Part shown: in pieces, positions 9,617 through 18,520 of the stretch
How the letters are laid out: each line of letters opens with the position of its first letter
Position numbering within the stretch: position 1 is the stretch's first letter
NCBI RefSeq assembly: GCF_023913515.1
Contig: NZ_CP099391.1
Location: 1,736,001 to 1,800,000 of the forward strand
Direction: 5' to 3'
Source of the DNA: Natronococcus sp. CG52
GTDB lineage: Archaea; Halobacteriota; Halobacteria; Halobacteriales; Natrialbaceae
DNA length: 64,000 bases
Position numbers and translations under genes: made by a program
The notes under the pieces: model-generated
The model's database searches: none
What the model saw: only the letters and a program-made list of their open reading frames with translations
Told to the model about the DNA's origin: nothing

Positions 9617-10546
9617 TCACCCCGCCGAGAGCGCTTCCTCGAGCCGATCCTCGATCTCCGTCAGTTCGTCCCGAAGTTCCTCGCCTTCCTCTCCCTCGAG
9701 TTCCGCCAGCCGGTTGGCGAGCCCCTCGAGTCGCGAGTACTTCTCGCTCTCGTCGGTCGTCGTCTTCTGGGCGTACACCTGTTCGTCGATCTCGTACACC
9801 TCGTCCGCCTCGAGGTCGGTCGCGGCCAGCACGACGTCCAGTTTGTCCCGGTCGATGCCGAGTACCCACTCGCGCGGAACGCCGCGCTCGTCGAGGGCGT
9901 CGAACACGTCCTCCTCGTCCCTCGTGCGACGCCGCTCGCGCGTCGTTCGGCGAACGCTTCCGAAGTGGCCGTGGAGCTGCTGGTCGGGACCGAGTCGCTC
10001 GAGCAGCGGCTCCCGGACCTCGCGGCGCAGCCTGTCGGCTCCGCGCTGGACGTCCGAGAGGAGTACGTACCGGTCCGTCAGCGACTCGGTGTCCAGCGAC
10101 GCCGGATCGCCAGCACCGAGTCGCTCGAGGTGGTCGGCGAGCAACAGCGCGTCGTCGTGGACCCGTTCCGGTGGCGTCCGCGCCTCGGCGGCGGGAATCA
10201 GGTACGGACTCTCGCCGACGGTGGCTCTCTCGGAATCGTTCGTGATCGCGTCGTCCTCGACGGTGTACTCGCCCAGCAGGCTCACCAGACTGGCGTACGG
10301 TTCGACGCCCGGCGGAAGATCGTCGACGGGGATCGAACCGTCTGCGAGCCGCTCGAGGAGTACTTCGAACTGCTCCCGCCAGAGCGGCCGTTCCTCGCCG
10401 CTGTCGCCGAACTGGACGACGATCCGGTCGCGTTCGATCGACTCGATCCCGAACGTGCGCTCGGAGACGGGCGTCAGCAGCGCCGCACCCCGCTCGAGAC
10501 GCTCACACTGTTCCTGCAGATCGTTCCAGAACGATTCGGTCTCCAT
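9617..10546 (-). CDS. conserved haloarchaeal protein of unknown function
   Basis: A 309-aa acidic, soluble protein with no membrane segment or signal. I do not recognise the family. Visible parts are an N-terminal alpha/beta region, a central helical region with a PYLIPAAEAR string, an Arg-rich patch (RRTTRERRRTRDEED), and a C-terminal coiled-coil-like segment rich in E and L (LANRLAELEGEEGEELRDEL). I chose ATG 10546 (METESF) because the 13 residues upstream look like leader translation. It lies just downstream of the SAMP-like gene on the same strand (82 nt apart). Confidence 0.7.
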   Translation of the reverse strand: METESFWNDLQEQCERLERGAALLTPVSERTFGIESIERDRIVVQFGDSGEERPLWREQFEVLLERLADGSIPVDDLPPGVEPYASLVSLLGEYTVEDDAITNDSERATVGESPYLIPAAEARTPPERVHDDALLLADHLERLGAGDPASLDTESLTDRYVLLSDVQRGADRLRREVREPLLERLGPDQQLHGHFGSVRRTTRERRRTRDEEDVFDALDERGVPREWVLGIDRDKLDVVLAATDLEADEVYEIDEQVYAQKTTTDESEKYSRLEGLANRLAELEGEEGEELRDELTEIEDRLEEALSAG

Positions 10547-10628
10547 ACTGCCGGTTCGTCGCGCGCGACGAAAAATCGGGTCCACGAAGCTGCCACCCTG
10601 CGGCCGCAGCGAGCCGTTTTTTCTTCGT

Positions 10629-10910
10629 TCACCCGCCGTACACCGACGGTACCAGCCGAACGACCGACTCCTCCTCCAGCGGCGTCTCGAGCCCCTCGAG
10701 GTGGGTCACGTTCTTCGTATCCTTCGTGACGACCGTCCGTCCAGCGAGCCCGGTTCCGTCGTCGCTCACGAGTCGCCCCTCGAGGGCCGGAAACTCGGCC
10801 TCGAGTTCGCGGAGCAGTTCGCCGACGGTGTCGGCCGTCGTCTCGTGATGGACCGTCTTCTCGCCGACGTCCTCCCGGAACGGACCGAAGAAGAGACACT
10901 CGATTTGCAC
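10629..10910 (-). CDS. MoaD/ThiS-type ubiquitin-like small modifier protein (SAMP-like)
   Basis: A 93-aa beta-grasp protein starting at GTG 10910 (VQIECLFFGPFRE). It ends in SVYGG, and the C-terminal Gly-Gly is the residue pair adenylated by the E1-like UbaA. Family members work either as sulfur carriers (molybdopterin synthase small subunit, tRNA thiolation) or as protein modifiers (SAMPylation). The FREDVGEKT and LEAEFPALEGRL strings match MoaD/SAMP3-like proteins. No molybdopterin genes are adjacent, so the sequence cannot decide between carrier and modifier. Confidence 0.85.
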   Translation of the reverse strand: MQIECLFFGPFREDVGEKTVHHETTADTVGELLRELEAEFPALEGRLVSDDGTGLAGRTVVTKDTKNVTHLEGLETPLEEESVVRLVPSVYGG

Positions 10911-11121
10911 GCCTCGAGCCTTTGTTGCGCTCGATCTTGTAACCGACGATCGTCTCGCGATCGACGGCGTCCGTCGCTTCGCGCGGACTACCAGCGCCCG
11001 AGATAGGGTCTCCTTATCGGTGATAGGCAGTTCGTACTTTTGAATCGTTGAACGCCGTGAGATTACCGTTTCCGTCTGCAACTGAACTAAATGGAGGCGG
11101 TAACTAAGAGGTACGGTTCAG

Positions 11122-12057
11122 ATGACCGTTGGTATGACACGAGCTGGACCGGAGACGGTCGGCATCCTGGCCGATCCGTACCTCAACGAGTGGCAGGTAC
11201 ACGCCCTCGAGCGGCTCGCGGCCGAGCGAGACGTCACGTTCTCGCTGGTCGTCAGCAACGGCCAGAAGGCGAAGGAGACCGACGATCCCGAATCGTGGAA
11301 CACACGCGATCGAATCTCCCTGGACGACGTGCGGCAGTTCGTCGATCTCTTCAACGACCAGAAGGCGTGGTCGCTCGTTCTCGCGGAGCGAAACGTCGCC
11401 AAACTGGTCGGCGGCGAGCGACCGCTCTGGCGGCGTCACTCGGTCGAGAACGTCGACTGTCTCGCCGAGGCCGATCGCATTCAGTGCGATCCGCAGACGG
11501 ACGGCGCCTGGTACGAGTTTCCGGACGAGGTCGTCGACCGCGTCGCGGAGGAGTGTGACGTTCTGGTTCTCTTCGGCTTCGGACTCATCCGAGGGCCGAT
11601 CCTCGACGCGCCGGAGCACGGCGTGTTGAGCTTCCACCCCGCCGACATTCGCTCGTACCGCGGCATGGGCCCGCCGCCGATATTCCACGACGGACGACGA
11701 CGGTGCGGTGCGACGCTCCAGCGGCTGAACGAGTCGATCGACGGCGGCGAAATCGTCGCGTACGACGACGCCGCCATTGACGACTGCGCCACGCTGTGGG
11801 ACGTGTTCGATCGTGCCGCGACGCTGCAGATCGATCTCCTGACCGAAGGCATCAGTAACCTGCACGATCCGGCGTTCGAGCCGGCGACCGTCCCCGAGGA
11901 GCAGTTGGGGGAGATCTACTACCGGAAACAGCGATACAGCCTGTCGTTCTCGGGGCGGATCCTGCTGAAGAACCTCGTCGGGCGGGCGCGACAGCGACTC
12001 GGAAGGAAGCGCGAGTCGACCGAGGCGTCGATCGGCTCGGCGACGTCGTCCCGGTAA
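11122..12057 (+). CDS. formyltransferase-fold protein
   Basis: A 311-aa protein with the N-terminal fold of methionyl-tRNA and GAR formyltransferases. The key string FHPADIRSYRGMGPP at about 171-185 corresponds to the family's HPSLLPxYRG loop, which holds the catalytic His, and GGEIVAYDD further on matches the active-site Asp region. The substrate is unknown; archaea do not formylate initiator Met-tRNA, so a sugar or amino-acid derivative is more likely. The C-terminus is basic. A second in-frame ATG lies four codons in. It is followed by decayed sequence. Confidence 0.75.
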   Translation: MTVGMTRAGPETVGILADPYLNEWQVHALERLAAERDVTFSLVVSNGQKAKETDDPESWNTRDRISLDDVRQFVDLFNDQKAWSLVLAERNVAKLVGGERPLWRRHSVENVDCLAEADRIQCDPQTDGAWYEFPDEVVDRVAEECDVLVLFGFGLIRGPILDAPEHGVLSFHPADIRSYRGMGPPPIFHDGRRRCGATLQRLNESIDGGEIVAYDDAAIDDCATLWDVFDRAATLQIDLLTEGISNLHDPAFEPATVPEEQLGEIYYRKQRYSLSFSGRILLKNLVGRARQRLGRKRESTEASIGSATSSR

Positions 12058-12231
12058 CCGCGCGGAGACCGAGCAGCTAGCGTCAGTCTTCGTCGTCCTC
12101 GCCGTTTTCGTCGCTCTCGTCCGCTTACTCTTCGCCGTCGTCGTCCTCGTCGGTCTCGTTTCTTCGGGGTCGCTGCTTTCGTTCTCGTCGGCCGTCTCCT
12201 CTTCCGTCGGATCGTCTTCGGGATCGTCACC

Positions 12232-12627
12232 CTCCGGCTCTGGGATCGGCTGGACGACGACGCGTTCGTCGAGCAACAGGGGCGAAAACTCGAGTGGATC
12301 GCGGGCGGCCCGAATATCCCGGCGACGACGTACCGGGAGTTAGTCGAGGAGTTGCTCCTCGGGAACCGCCTGGTCGAGAACGATCTGCACCTCTGCGGTC
12401 GGTACGTCGATCTCTCGGCGATCGAGACGCCGGTGTTGCTCGTCCTCGGCGAGGAAGACGCGTTCGTTCCTTGGGAGGCGAGCGTTCCGTTCCTCGACCG
12501 AATCAGCAGCGACGACACGGCGATCATCGAACTCCCGACCGGTCACGTCGGGCTCTCGGTCGCGGAGGTGGCCCACGAACGAGGGTGGCCGCGGATCGCG
12601 GACTGGCTCGAGGAGCGGAGTTCCTGA
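12232..12627 (+). pseudogene. C-terminal remnant of a class III poly(3-hydroxyalkanoate) synthase (PhaC)
   Basis: The open frame encodes LRLWDRLDDDAFVE, then GNRLVENDLHLCGRYVDLSA, then IETPVLLVLGEEDAFVPW, a GHVGL box and an ERS end. In class III PhaC the matching region supplies the catalytic Asp (in GEEDAFVP) and His (in GHVGL). The N-terminal two thirds, including the Cys nucleophile, are missing. The frame has no suitable start: the first candidate is TTG 12352. Upstream, 12058-12231 is low-complexity DNA whose other strand spells acidic runs. Confidence 0.7.
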
Positions 12628-12641
12628 GCGTCCGACCGCGC

Positions 12642-13494
12642 TCACCGTTCGAGGAACGATCGGACGCGCGAGTCGAACCGCCACTTGCGCTCGTGAAACG
12701 CGCCGTGTTTCGCGCCCGGAACGAGTTCGAGTTCTCCGTTCGGTAACTCGGCGACGGTTTTCCGCGCGAGCGACGCCGTGAAGAACGGGTCGCGCTCGCC
12801 GCCGAAGACGAGCGTCGGCTGGTCGATCGCCGCGAGTTCGTCGCAGCCGTCGAACTCGAGGATGAACTCGAGGGAGCGCCAGACGTCAGCGGGGTCCGCC
12901 GGGCGCGGCTGGAACACGCGGCCGGCGGTCCGGAGCGCGAGGGGATAGCCCACCGCGCGGCCGTCGGAGAACATCGCGGCGGCGAGTTCCGATCGGATCG
13001 AGGCCCAGTCGTGCCCGCGGGCGTAGCGTTCGAACTGTCGTAGGGTCGGTCGCGCGTCCTCGTCGAGCCGGCAGGCGCTGTTCGCGAGGACGAGTCGATC
13101 GACCAGCTCGGGCCGCTCGCGGGCGAGCGCCTGTCCGATCAACCCGCCCATCGAGATGCCGATCACGTCGACCGCGTCGCTCGAGTCGCCGATCGCCTCG
13201 AGGGCCCGCGCGTGGGTCGCGAACGGCATCGTCGGCGTCGTATCCCGACGGAAGTCCCCGCGGTCGACTGAGCAGGTAGACCGCGTATTCGTCGAGGTAG
13301 CGGGCGACGTAGGGCGCGAGCGCCATGCCCGCAAACGGCGGATAGCTGCCGGGGAACATCGCGTCACCGAACCCCGGCATAATGACGAGCGAGCGCGATC
13401 CGCTGCCGGTCTTGACGTACGGGTGACCGCCGGGGAGTTCCCCGGTATCGCTTCCGGCCGTCAACGGTTTCAGGACGGAGTCAGCCGATCCCAC
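12642..13494 (-). pseudogene. alpha/beta hydrolase interrupted by a one-base frameshift
   Basis: A GTG at 13494, overlapping the end of the ferritin-like gene, opens a frame reading VKTGSGSRSLVIMPGFGDAM and LSRPRGLPSGY. Near 13239 the coding moves to another frame (TPTMPFATHARALEAIGDSS) that runs to a normal end at 12642. That second part has the nucleophile elbow GISMGGL, an Asp in GGERDPFF and the His of AKHGAF. Removing one base would restore a 283-aa hydrolase. It is a recent pseudogene or a sequencing error; everything else in the gene looks intact. Confidence 0.7.
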
Positions 13495-13979
13495 AGGGAT
13501 TTCATCTCCGAGGCCGTCGCCAGCGTATCGAGTTCGCGGTAGGCCGATTTCTCCTCGTCGTAGTTGGACTCGAGGGGCCTCTGGGCGTCGTCGGAGAGTT
13601 CGAGCTCGGTTGCCAACATCGATAACCCTTCGTAGGCCGTCATCTCGATCCGCTCCGTCATCATGCCGGCGTTGAGGTAGACCATGTCGAGCAGGTCGTC
13701 GTCCTCGATCTGGCGCTCGAAGGTACGACGTTCCTCCTCGAGGGCGTCGAGGATGGGCGCTTCCTGCGTCTCCGGCGGAACGTCCAGAGCCGCGAAGACG
13801 TCCTCGAGCCGCTGGACCTGGGCGCGGGTTTCGTCGCGGTGGTCGGCGAACCCCTGGCTCATCCGATCGTTTCCGGTGTTTCTCGACATCTCGTCGAGCG
13901 TCTCGACGAGTTCCTGCTCGATGTAGTACTGCTGACGGAGCTTGTGGACGAACAGTTCGTGGAGTGTGTCGATGCTCAT
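13470..13979 (-). CDS. DUF892 (YciE-type) ferritin-like protein
   Basis: A 169-aa helical protein that starts MSIDTLHELFVHKLRQQYYIE, the typical opening of the DUF892/YciE ferritin-like family. Members form a four-helix bundle and are linked to stress responses; metal binding is plausible through Glu and His on helices 1-4 (HRDE, EEER and similar strings). The 3' end overlaps the start of the downstream frameshifted hydrolase by about 25 nt on the same strand, so the two may once have been co-translated. Confidence 0.88.
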   Translation of the reverse strand: MSIDTLHELFVHKLRQQYYIEQELVETLDEMSRNTGNDRMSQGFADHRDETRAQVQRLEDVFAALDVPPETQEAPILDALEEERRTFERQIEDDDLLDMVYLNAGMMTERIEMTAYEGLSMLATELELSDDAQRPLESNYDEEKSAYRELDTLATASEMKSLWDRLTPS

Positions 13980-14081
13980 CTCGATCTATTCGCCAGTAGC
14001 CACGTGCATAACCCTCGCCCCCGAACACGCAGGTACGTCGGCGATCGCTCGGTCCGCATCCGAACGACCAGATTCCCGTCG

Positions 14082-14654
14082 CTACGCTGACTCGAGCACG
14101 GGGATGTCCGCCGGCGTGTCGAAATCGTGGAAGTGCTCGCCCTTCTCGGCGCTGAGGATGTCGAGCGCCGCCGCGCCGCCGTCGCCGGCGGCGATGACGG
14201 CCTGCCACTCCTCGGCTCGTACCATCGCGCCCGTCGCGTAGCAGTTCTCGACGCTCGTCTCCATGCTGAGGGTCACGTCGACGGTGTCGTCGTCGTCGAA
14301 GTCACAGCCGAGCACCTCCGCGGTCGATCGGTCCGCCCCGGTCGCGAGGACGACGTACGTCGCCTCGTACTCGCCGTCCGTAGTCTCGATCCGGAATCCG
14401 TCGGCCGTCTCCTCGACGTCGGTCACTTCTTCGTTCGTGTGCAGGTCTGCGCCGCGGTCCTGCACCTGTCCCCGAGCGAGGGTCAAGAATTCGTCGCCGC
14501 TGATGCTCCGGATGCCGAGGTAGTTGAACAGGTGGGCCTTGTGCATCCACGTCTCGTCGGTGTCGAAGACGACGGTCTCGAGGCCGTTCTTCGCGGTGAA
14601 CAGTGCTGCGCTCAACCCGGCGGTTCCGCCGCCGACGATTGCAACGTCTGGCAT
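14082..14654 (-). CDS. thioredoxin-reductase-like FAD-dependent oxidoreductase
   Basis: A 190-aa protein with a dinucleotide-binding motif right at the N-terminus (VAIVGGGTAGLSAA) and a second FAD motif near the C-terminus (ENCYATGAM). The length suggests a single FAD-domain protein without the NADPH-domain insertion and without a CxxC redox pair, so it is not a true thioredoxin reductase. ATG 14654 is preferred because the residues upstream are hydrophobic leader translation. It may act as a small subunit or as a flavin oxidoreductase with another electron donor (inference). Confidence 0.85.
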   Translation of the reverse strand: MPDVAIVGGGTAGLSAALFTAKNGLETVVFDTDETWMHKAHLFNYLGIRSISGDEFLTLARGQVQDRGADLHTNEEVTDVEETADGFRIETTDGEYEATYVVLATGADRSTAEVLGCDFDDDDTVDVTLSMETSVENCYATGAMVRAEEWQAVIAAGDGGAAALDILSAEKGEHFHDFDTPADIPVLESA

Positions 14655-14768
14655 GATGGGAACCACCACGAGGGCCGTGGTAAACAATTTTGCTGCCGGA
14701 ACGGACACCCCTCGAACGAAAACGGTCCCTGTCTCGCAGCCGACGCGAGTTCGACGCGGCTGACCGTC

Positions 14769-15524
14769 TCAGCAATCGTCGGCGTTCACGTCGATCTGGC
14801 CGGGTTCGAGAACCGGCTCGCTCGAGACGGCGACGTCGCCTCGCCCATCGTCGCCATCGTCGGCTACCACGTCTGCGTCCGCGTGTTCACCGTCGGTGAG
14901 AACGATTACGCCCCCGGCGAGCAACGGCGCGATCACGCCGGCGATCACGGTTCGCGGGTCCGAGAGCGGTGCCCGAACGACGACGCGATCTCCTTCCTCG
15001 AGTCCGTGCTCGTCGATCACCTCGCGGGCCGCTTCGAGTGCTTCCTCGTGTGTCAGTCGTCGGTCGCCGTCGGTCAGGAGCGTCGTGTCCGGCGATATCG
15101 AGAGCGGCGGGAACGACGGGTTCTCGCTCCAGAGGCCGGCGTCGAAGTGATGGACGCCGGGTTCGTCGGGTTCGTCGCCGTAGCAGACCCGCTGTGCCCC
15201 GCGCGGCAGGTCGTACGATCCGACGTCGTCGGTCGGTGCGACGAGCGTTCGGAACTCCGTGTCGCCCGTCAGATCTGCCGGGGGGTCGAACCGCGTGGTC
15301 CCCTCGAGCAACGTCGTCCCGAAAAACGCGAGCAGCGCGAGCGGACCGCTGCCGACGATTCCGACGGTGACGCCTTCTCGAACGCCCGAGTGACGGAGGA
15401 AGTTGCCGGCCTTCCAGGAGGTCGTACAGAGCCAGTGGACGTCGAATTCGCGGCCGGTCGCGTCGACGAGCGCCGTCCGGTCGTCGCGTCGATCGCGCGT
15501 CAGCAGACTGTCGACCGTCTCCAT
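14769..15524 (-). CDS. stand-alone adenylate-forming-enzyme-like domain protein
   Basis: A 251-aa protein resembling the N-terminal subdomain of acyl/acetyl-CoA synthetases: TALVDATGREFDVHWL at the start, GVREGVTVGIVGSGPLALLAFFGTTLLEGTTRF in the first third, and a second similar [23 protein letters not shown] segment. The A3 P-loop (TSGTTGxPKG) and the A8 motif are absent, so ligase activity is unlikely. It may be a degenerate regulatory homologue (inference). It is followed 115 nt downstream by the FAD oxidoreductase on the same strand. Confidence 0.65.
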   Translation of the reverse strand: METVDSLLTRDRRDDRTALVDATGREFDVHWLCTTSWKAGNFLRHSGVREGVTVGIVGSGPLALLAFFGTTLLEGTTRFDPPADLTGDTEFRTLVAPTDDVGSYDLPRGAQRVCYGDEPDEPGVHHFDAGLWSENPSFPPLSISPDTTLLTDGDRRLTHEEALEAAREVIDEHGLEEGDRVVVRAPLSDPRTVIAGVIAPLLAGGVIVLTDGEHADADVVADDGDDGRGDVAVSSEPVLEPGQIDVNADDC

Positions 15525-15675
15525 ACGAGAGGATTCGAGCACTAACTCAAAAGTCCGCCGAGTTCGTCGCCACCGACATTCTGATCCCCTCGCCGCTGCC
15601 GTCGTTTTGAACGGGTTACTGGCTTCTTTCCCGTTTCCGAACCCATCAGGGCCGCTGAATCCCGCTGAATCGGGG

Positions 15676-16809
15676 TTAAATGACGTCGTGCTTCCGATAG
15701 AATCGCCGCGTCCGATCGTCGGCCAAGAGCGGGCGGTGAACCTGCATCGCAGCGACGCCGGTCTGACTGTTCCCCTCGATAATCTTGAACTCGCCTTCGT
15801 CGGTGACGACGACGTCCCAGCCGACGTACGGCATGTGCGAGAGCGTGTCGGCGATCTCGAGCAGTTTGGTGCGGATCTCCTCCCAGCCGGGAATCTCCGT
15901 TCCCTCGATGCGGGCGCCGGTTTCTGGATGCGTTTCGTGCCAGGTGACGGACTCCTTGTGGTAGTAGTGGGCACCGGCGCTGAGTTCTCCCGTCTCCCGA
16001 TCGACTTCCGCACTCAATCCTCCCTTCGAGAAGTTGTCCACGGGTGCGGAGTTGCTGGTGCCGATCCGCTGGACCGCGATCGGAATAAACGCCTCCTGTG
16101 CGTCCTCGTCGTACATCGTGAGAACCCGGATCGTGTTTACCGTGTCGGGATACAACTCGTCGGCGTACTCGCCCTGTTCGACGAACTCACAGACGAGGTA
16201 GTCCTCGAGATCAGCGAGCGTCTCGGCCAGTTCGGCGTCGTTCATCGGCGCCCCGTCGTACAGATAGCTCCCGTCCTCCCGCTCGAGAAAGTGAACGTTG
16301 TTCCCGCCGCCGCCGCTAAACCACTTGAGCACGAGGCGGTCTCCATCCGAGAGGGTGTCGTCGAGCCACTCGATCGGATCCACGGACGGCCGCGAGGGGT
16401 TAGGGTCGGGGGAACGTTCGAGTTCGATACCGCCGTCACTCGCGACCGCGACATCGTCGTCCTCCGACTCGAACACGTGGAACTGGCCGTCCTTGAGCAG
16501 GCCGTACACCGTCGACCGGGAGGACGGGAACTCGCGGAGGATCTGGTGAAAGGCGAGTTTGTTGTCGATCAGCGCACCCCAGTGGCCGTTGATTCGACCC
16601 GAGCGGACGTACCGCTGATAATCGTCGAGATACGTCGTCGGTTCGTAGGTGTCGAAATCGTAGAGGACACCCGATTTGCTCAGAAACCGCCGTCTGTAGA
16701 GCCAGAGGCGCTCTCGGGACGAGAAGTCGAACATCGGTCCGTCCTGTCGCTCGTCTCGGACCAGGTTGCGTACCCGATTCACCGTCTGATACGCTTCGCG
16801 GATATTCAT
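15676..16809 (-). CDS. sugar-transfer-associated ATP-grasp protein
   Basis: A 377-aa cytosolic ATP-grasp protein. The nucleotide-binding lysine region reads DRLVLKWFSGGGGNNV near residue 160, the central VCEFVEQGEYAD segment fits the adenine-binding strand, and the C-terminal metal-ligand region reads FKIIEGNSQTGV. This layout is that of the ATPgrasp_ST/TupA-like families, which join carboxylates to amines and often sit in polysaccharide loci. No glycan genes are adjacent here, so the substrate is unknown. A clear TATA box lies about 30 nt before ATG 16809. Confidence 0.8.
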   Translation of the reverse strand: MNIREAYQTVNRVRNLVRDERQDGPMFDFSSRERLWLYRRRFLSKSGVLYDFDTYEPTTYLDDYQRYVRSGRINGHWGALIDNKLAFHQILREFPSSRSTVYGLLKDGQFHVFESEDDDVAVASDGGIELERSPDPNPSRPSVDPIEWLDDTLSDGDRLVLKWFSGGGGNNVHFLEREDGSYLYDGAPMNDAELAETLADLEDYLVCEFVEQGEYADELYPDTVNTIRVLTMYDEDAQEAFIPIAVQRIGTSNSAPVDNFSKGGLSAEVDRETGELSAGAHYYHKESVTWHETHPETGARIEGTEIPGWEEIRTKLLEIADTLSHMPYVGWDVVVTDEGEFKIIEGNSQTGVAAMQVHRPLLADDRTRRFYRKHDVI

Positions 16810-16832
16810 TGAGGACAGCTTTCAGCGGTTAC

Positions 16833-16846
16833 CATATACTTATACA
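16833..16846 (-). promoter_or_regulatory. TATA-box promoter of the ATP-grasp gene
   Basis: On the minus strand GTATAAGTATATG is centred about 30 nt upstream of ATG 16809, which implies a leaderless transcript. Confidence 0.6.
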
Positions 16847-16925
16847 CTGGGTAGCGACTTCGGTTACACGATCGAAACAGTCCGTCGTTACCCCGTTCTC
16901 GCCGCGTCGAGCTGTTTGGGAGTTG

Positions 16926-18092
16926 TTAAAACGCTCGCTTGATCTTCTCGAAGAAGCCTTCGTTGACTTCGATTTCGTCGCCACCGGCCTCGGCGAAGGC
17001 CTCGAGCGCCTCGCGTTGCTCCTCGTTGAGCGAGTCGGGCGTCACGATCTGGACCTTGACGTAGAGGTCGCCCTGTCCGCGGCCGCGAAGGCGTGGCATC
17101 CCCTTCCCCTTGAGCCGGAACGTCTCGCCGCTCTGGGTCCCACCCGGAACCTCGAACTCGACGCTCCCTTCGAGGGTCGGCACCTGGATCGTGTCTCCGA
17201 ACGTCGCCTGCGGGAACGAGATGGGGAGTCGGTAGCGAAGATCGTCGCCCTCGCGCTCGAACTCCTCGTGTTCGGCGATGGCGACGTCGATCAGCAGGTC
17301 GCCGCGAGGACCGCTCTCGGGGCTCGGCGCCCCCTCGCGCTCCATGCGGAGCGTCTGTCCGTCCTGGATGCCCGCCGGCACTTCGACGGTGAGCGTCGCC
17401 TCGGCCCGGACGTAGCCCTCGCCGTGACACTCGCCACAGGTTTCGGAGTACAGCGTTCCCTCGCCCTCACAGCGGGGACAGGAGGTCGTCTGCTGGACGC
17501 GTCCGAGCGGCGTCTGCTGGACCTGGGTCACCTGCCCGCGACCTTGACACTCCGGACAGGTCTGGGCGTCCGCCTCCGGCGGGTGGCCCTCGCCATCGCA
17601 GACCTCACACTCCTCCGGTCGCTCGACGGTGAACTGTTTCTCGACGCCCTCGTAGGCCTCCTCGAGCGTGATCTCGAGTCCCGTTCGCAGGTCGCGCCCC
17701 TTCCGCGGCCGACGTCGACCGCGGCCGCCACCGCCGCCGCCGAAGACCTGTTCGAAGATGTCGCCGAGACCGCCACCGCCCATGCCGCCACCGCCGCCCA
17801 TTCCGCCGAACGGGCCGCCGCCCATCCCGCCGGCGCCGGCGTCGCCGGCGTCGTAGCCGTGCTTTTCGGCCTGCTCGTAGCGGTCGTGACCCATCCGATC
17901 GTAGGCGTCGCGTTTCTCCTCGTCCGTGAGGACCTGCTTTGCCTTCTGGATCTTCTTGAATTTCTCCTCGGCGTCAGGATCGTCGCTGACGTCCGGATGG
18001 TACTCGGTGGCCTTCTTCCGGTACGCCTGCTTGATCTCCTCGGCGGACGCGTCGCGACTCACGCCGAGAACGTCGTAGAAGTCCTCGCTCAT
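16926..18092 (-). CDS. dnaJ: co-chaperone DnaJ (Hsp40)
   Basis: Type I DnaJ of 388 aa that stimulates the DnaK ATPase and delivers unfolded substrates. The J domain (residues 1-70) has the HPD motif in EYHPDVSDD. A Gly/Phe-rich linker at about 80-120 carries GGMGGG repeats. Four CxxCxGxG zinc-finger motifs (CEVCDGEG, CPECQGRG, CPRCEGEG, CGECHGEG) span about 155-225, followed by two C-terminal substrate-binding barrels. ATG 18092 gives the canonical MSEDFYDVLGV start. It is third in the order grpE-dnaK-dnaJ but is separated from dnaK by a hairpin-rich spacer. Confidence 0.97.
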   Translation of the reverse strand: MSEDFYDVLGVSRDASAEEIKQAYRKKATEYHPDVSDDPDAEEKFKKIQKAKQVLTDEEKRDAYDRMGHDRYEQAEKHGYDAGDAGAGGMGGGPFGGMGGGGGMGGGGLGDIFEQVFGGGGGGRGRRRPRKGRDLRTGLEITLEEAYEGVEKQFTVERPEECEVCDGEGHPPEADAQTCPECQGRGQVTQVQQTPLGRVQQTTSCPRCEGEGTLYSETCGECHGEGYVRAEATLTVEVPAGIQDGQTLRMEREGAPSPESGPRGDLLIDVAIAEHEEFEREGDDLRYRLPISFPQATFGDTIQVPTLEGSVEFEVPGGTQSGETFRLKGKGMPRLRGRGQGDLYVKVQIVTPDSLNEEQREALEAFAEAGGDEIEVNEGFFEKIKRAF

Positions 18093-18189
18093 TCGTTGTT
18101 CCACCGATACTCGGTTGAGACACTTGAAACGACCGTTCGCCAACGAACTTTTTCCGCCTCGGGTTCGCTCTCTCCGCTGGCTCACCACT

Positions 18190-18520
18190 CTCTGCTCACG
18201 GGCACTTCGTGCCCGTTCGCACGGCTCGCGGGACCGATGGTCCCGCGCTGGGCGCAAAAAACCTCAGAACTCTTCGATTTCTGATGGACCCGCAAGCGCT
18301 CCGCGCTTGCGGACTTCGATGAAAAAAGGCCGCTCAGTCCCGCTGGTCGCTCGCGGATGCAGTGCTTGCGACTCGACCGCAGCGGTTAGTTGAGGACTCG
18401 TACTCGTCCTTTCAGTCGTCGTCCTCTTCGAAAAGTGAGCGGAAGCGAACTTTTCGAAACTACGATGGACTCGCTACGCTCGCCCATCGAGTTGACGAAA
18501 ACGACTCAGTCTTCGTCGTT
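18190..18520. repeat. cluster of short perfect hairpins between dnaK and dnaJ
   Basis: The spacer holds a run of inverted repeats, several with 3-nt loops: ACGGGCAC/GTGCCCGT at about 18198-18216, GCGGGACC/GGTCCCGC at about 18228-18246, CCGCAAGCGC/GCGCTTGCGG at about 18290-18312, CGAAAAGT/ACTTTTCG at about 18438-18465, CGATGG/CCATCG at about 18472-18500, and GAAAACGAC/GTCGTTTTC at about 18497-18521 straddling the dnaK stop. No gene is visible. They could act as terminators, processing sites or remnants of palindromic repeats. Confidence 0.6.

Noticed and set aside
12058-12231. Acidic minus-strand tail (runs of D and E) that could be the end of a gene
   Set aside because: It needs a frame change and has internal stops, and there is no upstream domain; kept only as low-complexity DNA next to the PhaC remnant.
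14127-15545. 472-aa plus-strand frame over the oxidoreductase and adenylate-forming-like genes
   Set aside because: It spans two opposite-strand genes and their spacer with no recognisable motif.
18190-18520. CRISPR-like array
   Set aside because: The repeated hairpins differ in sequence and spacing; there is no common direct repeat with spacers.
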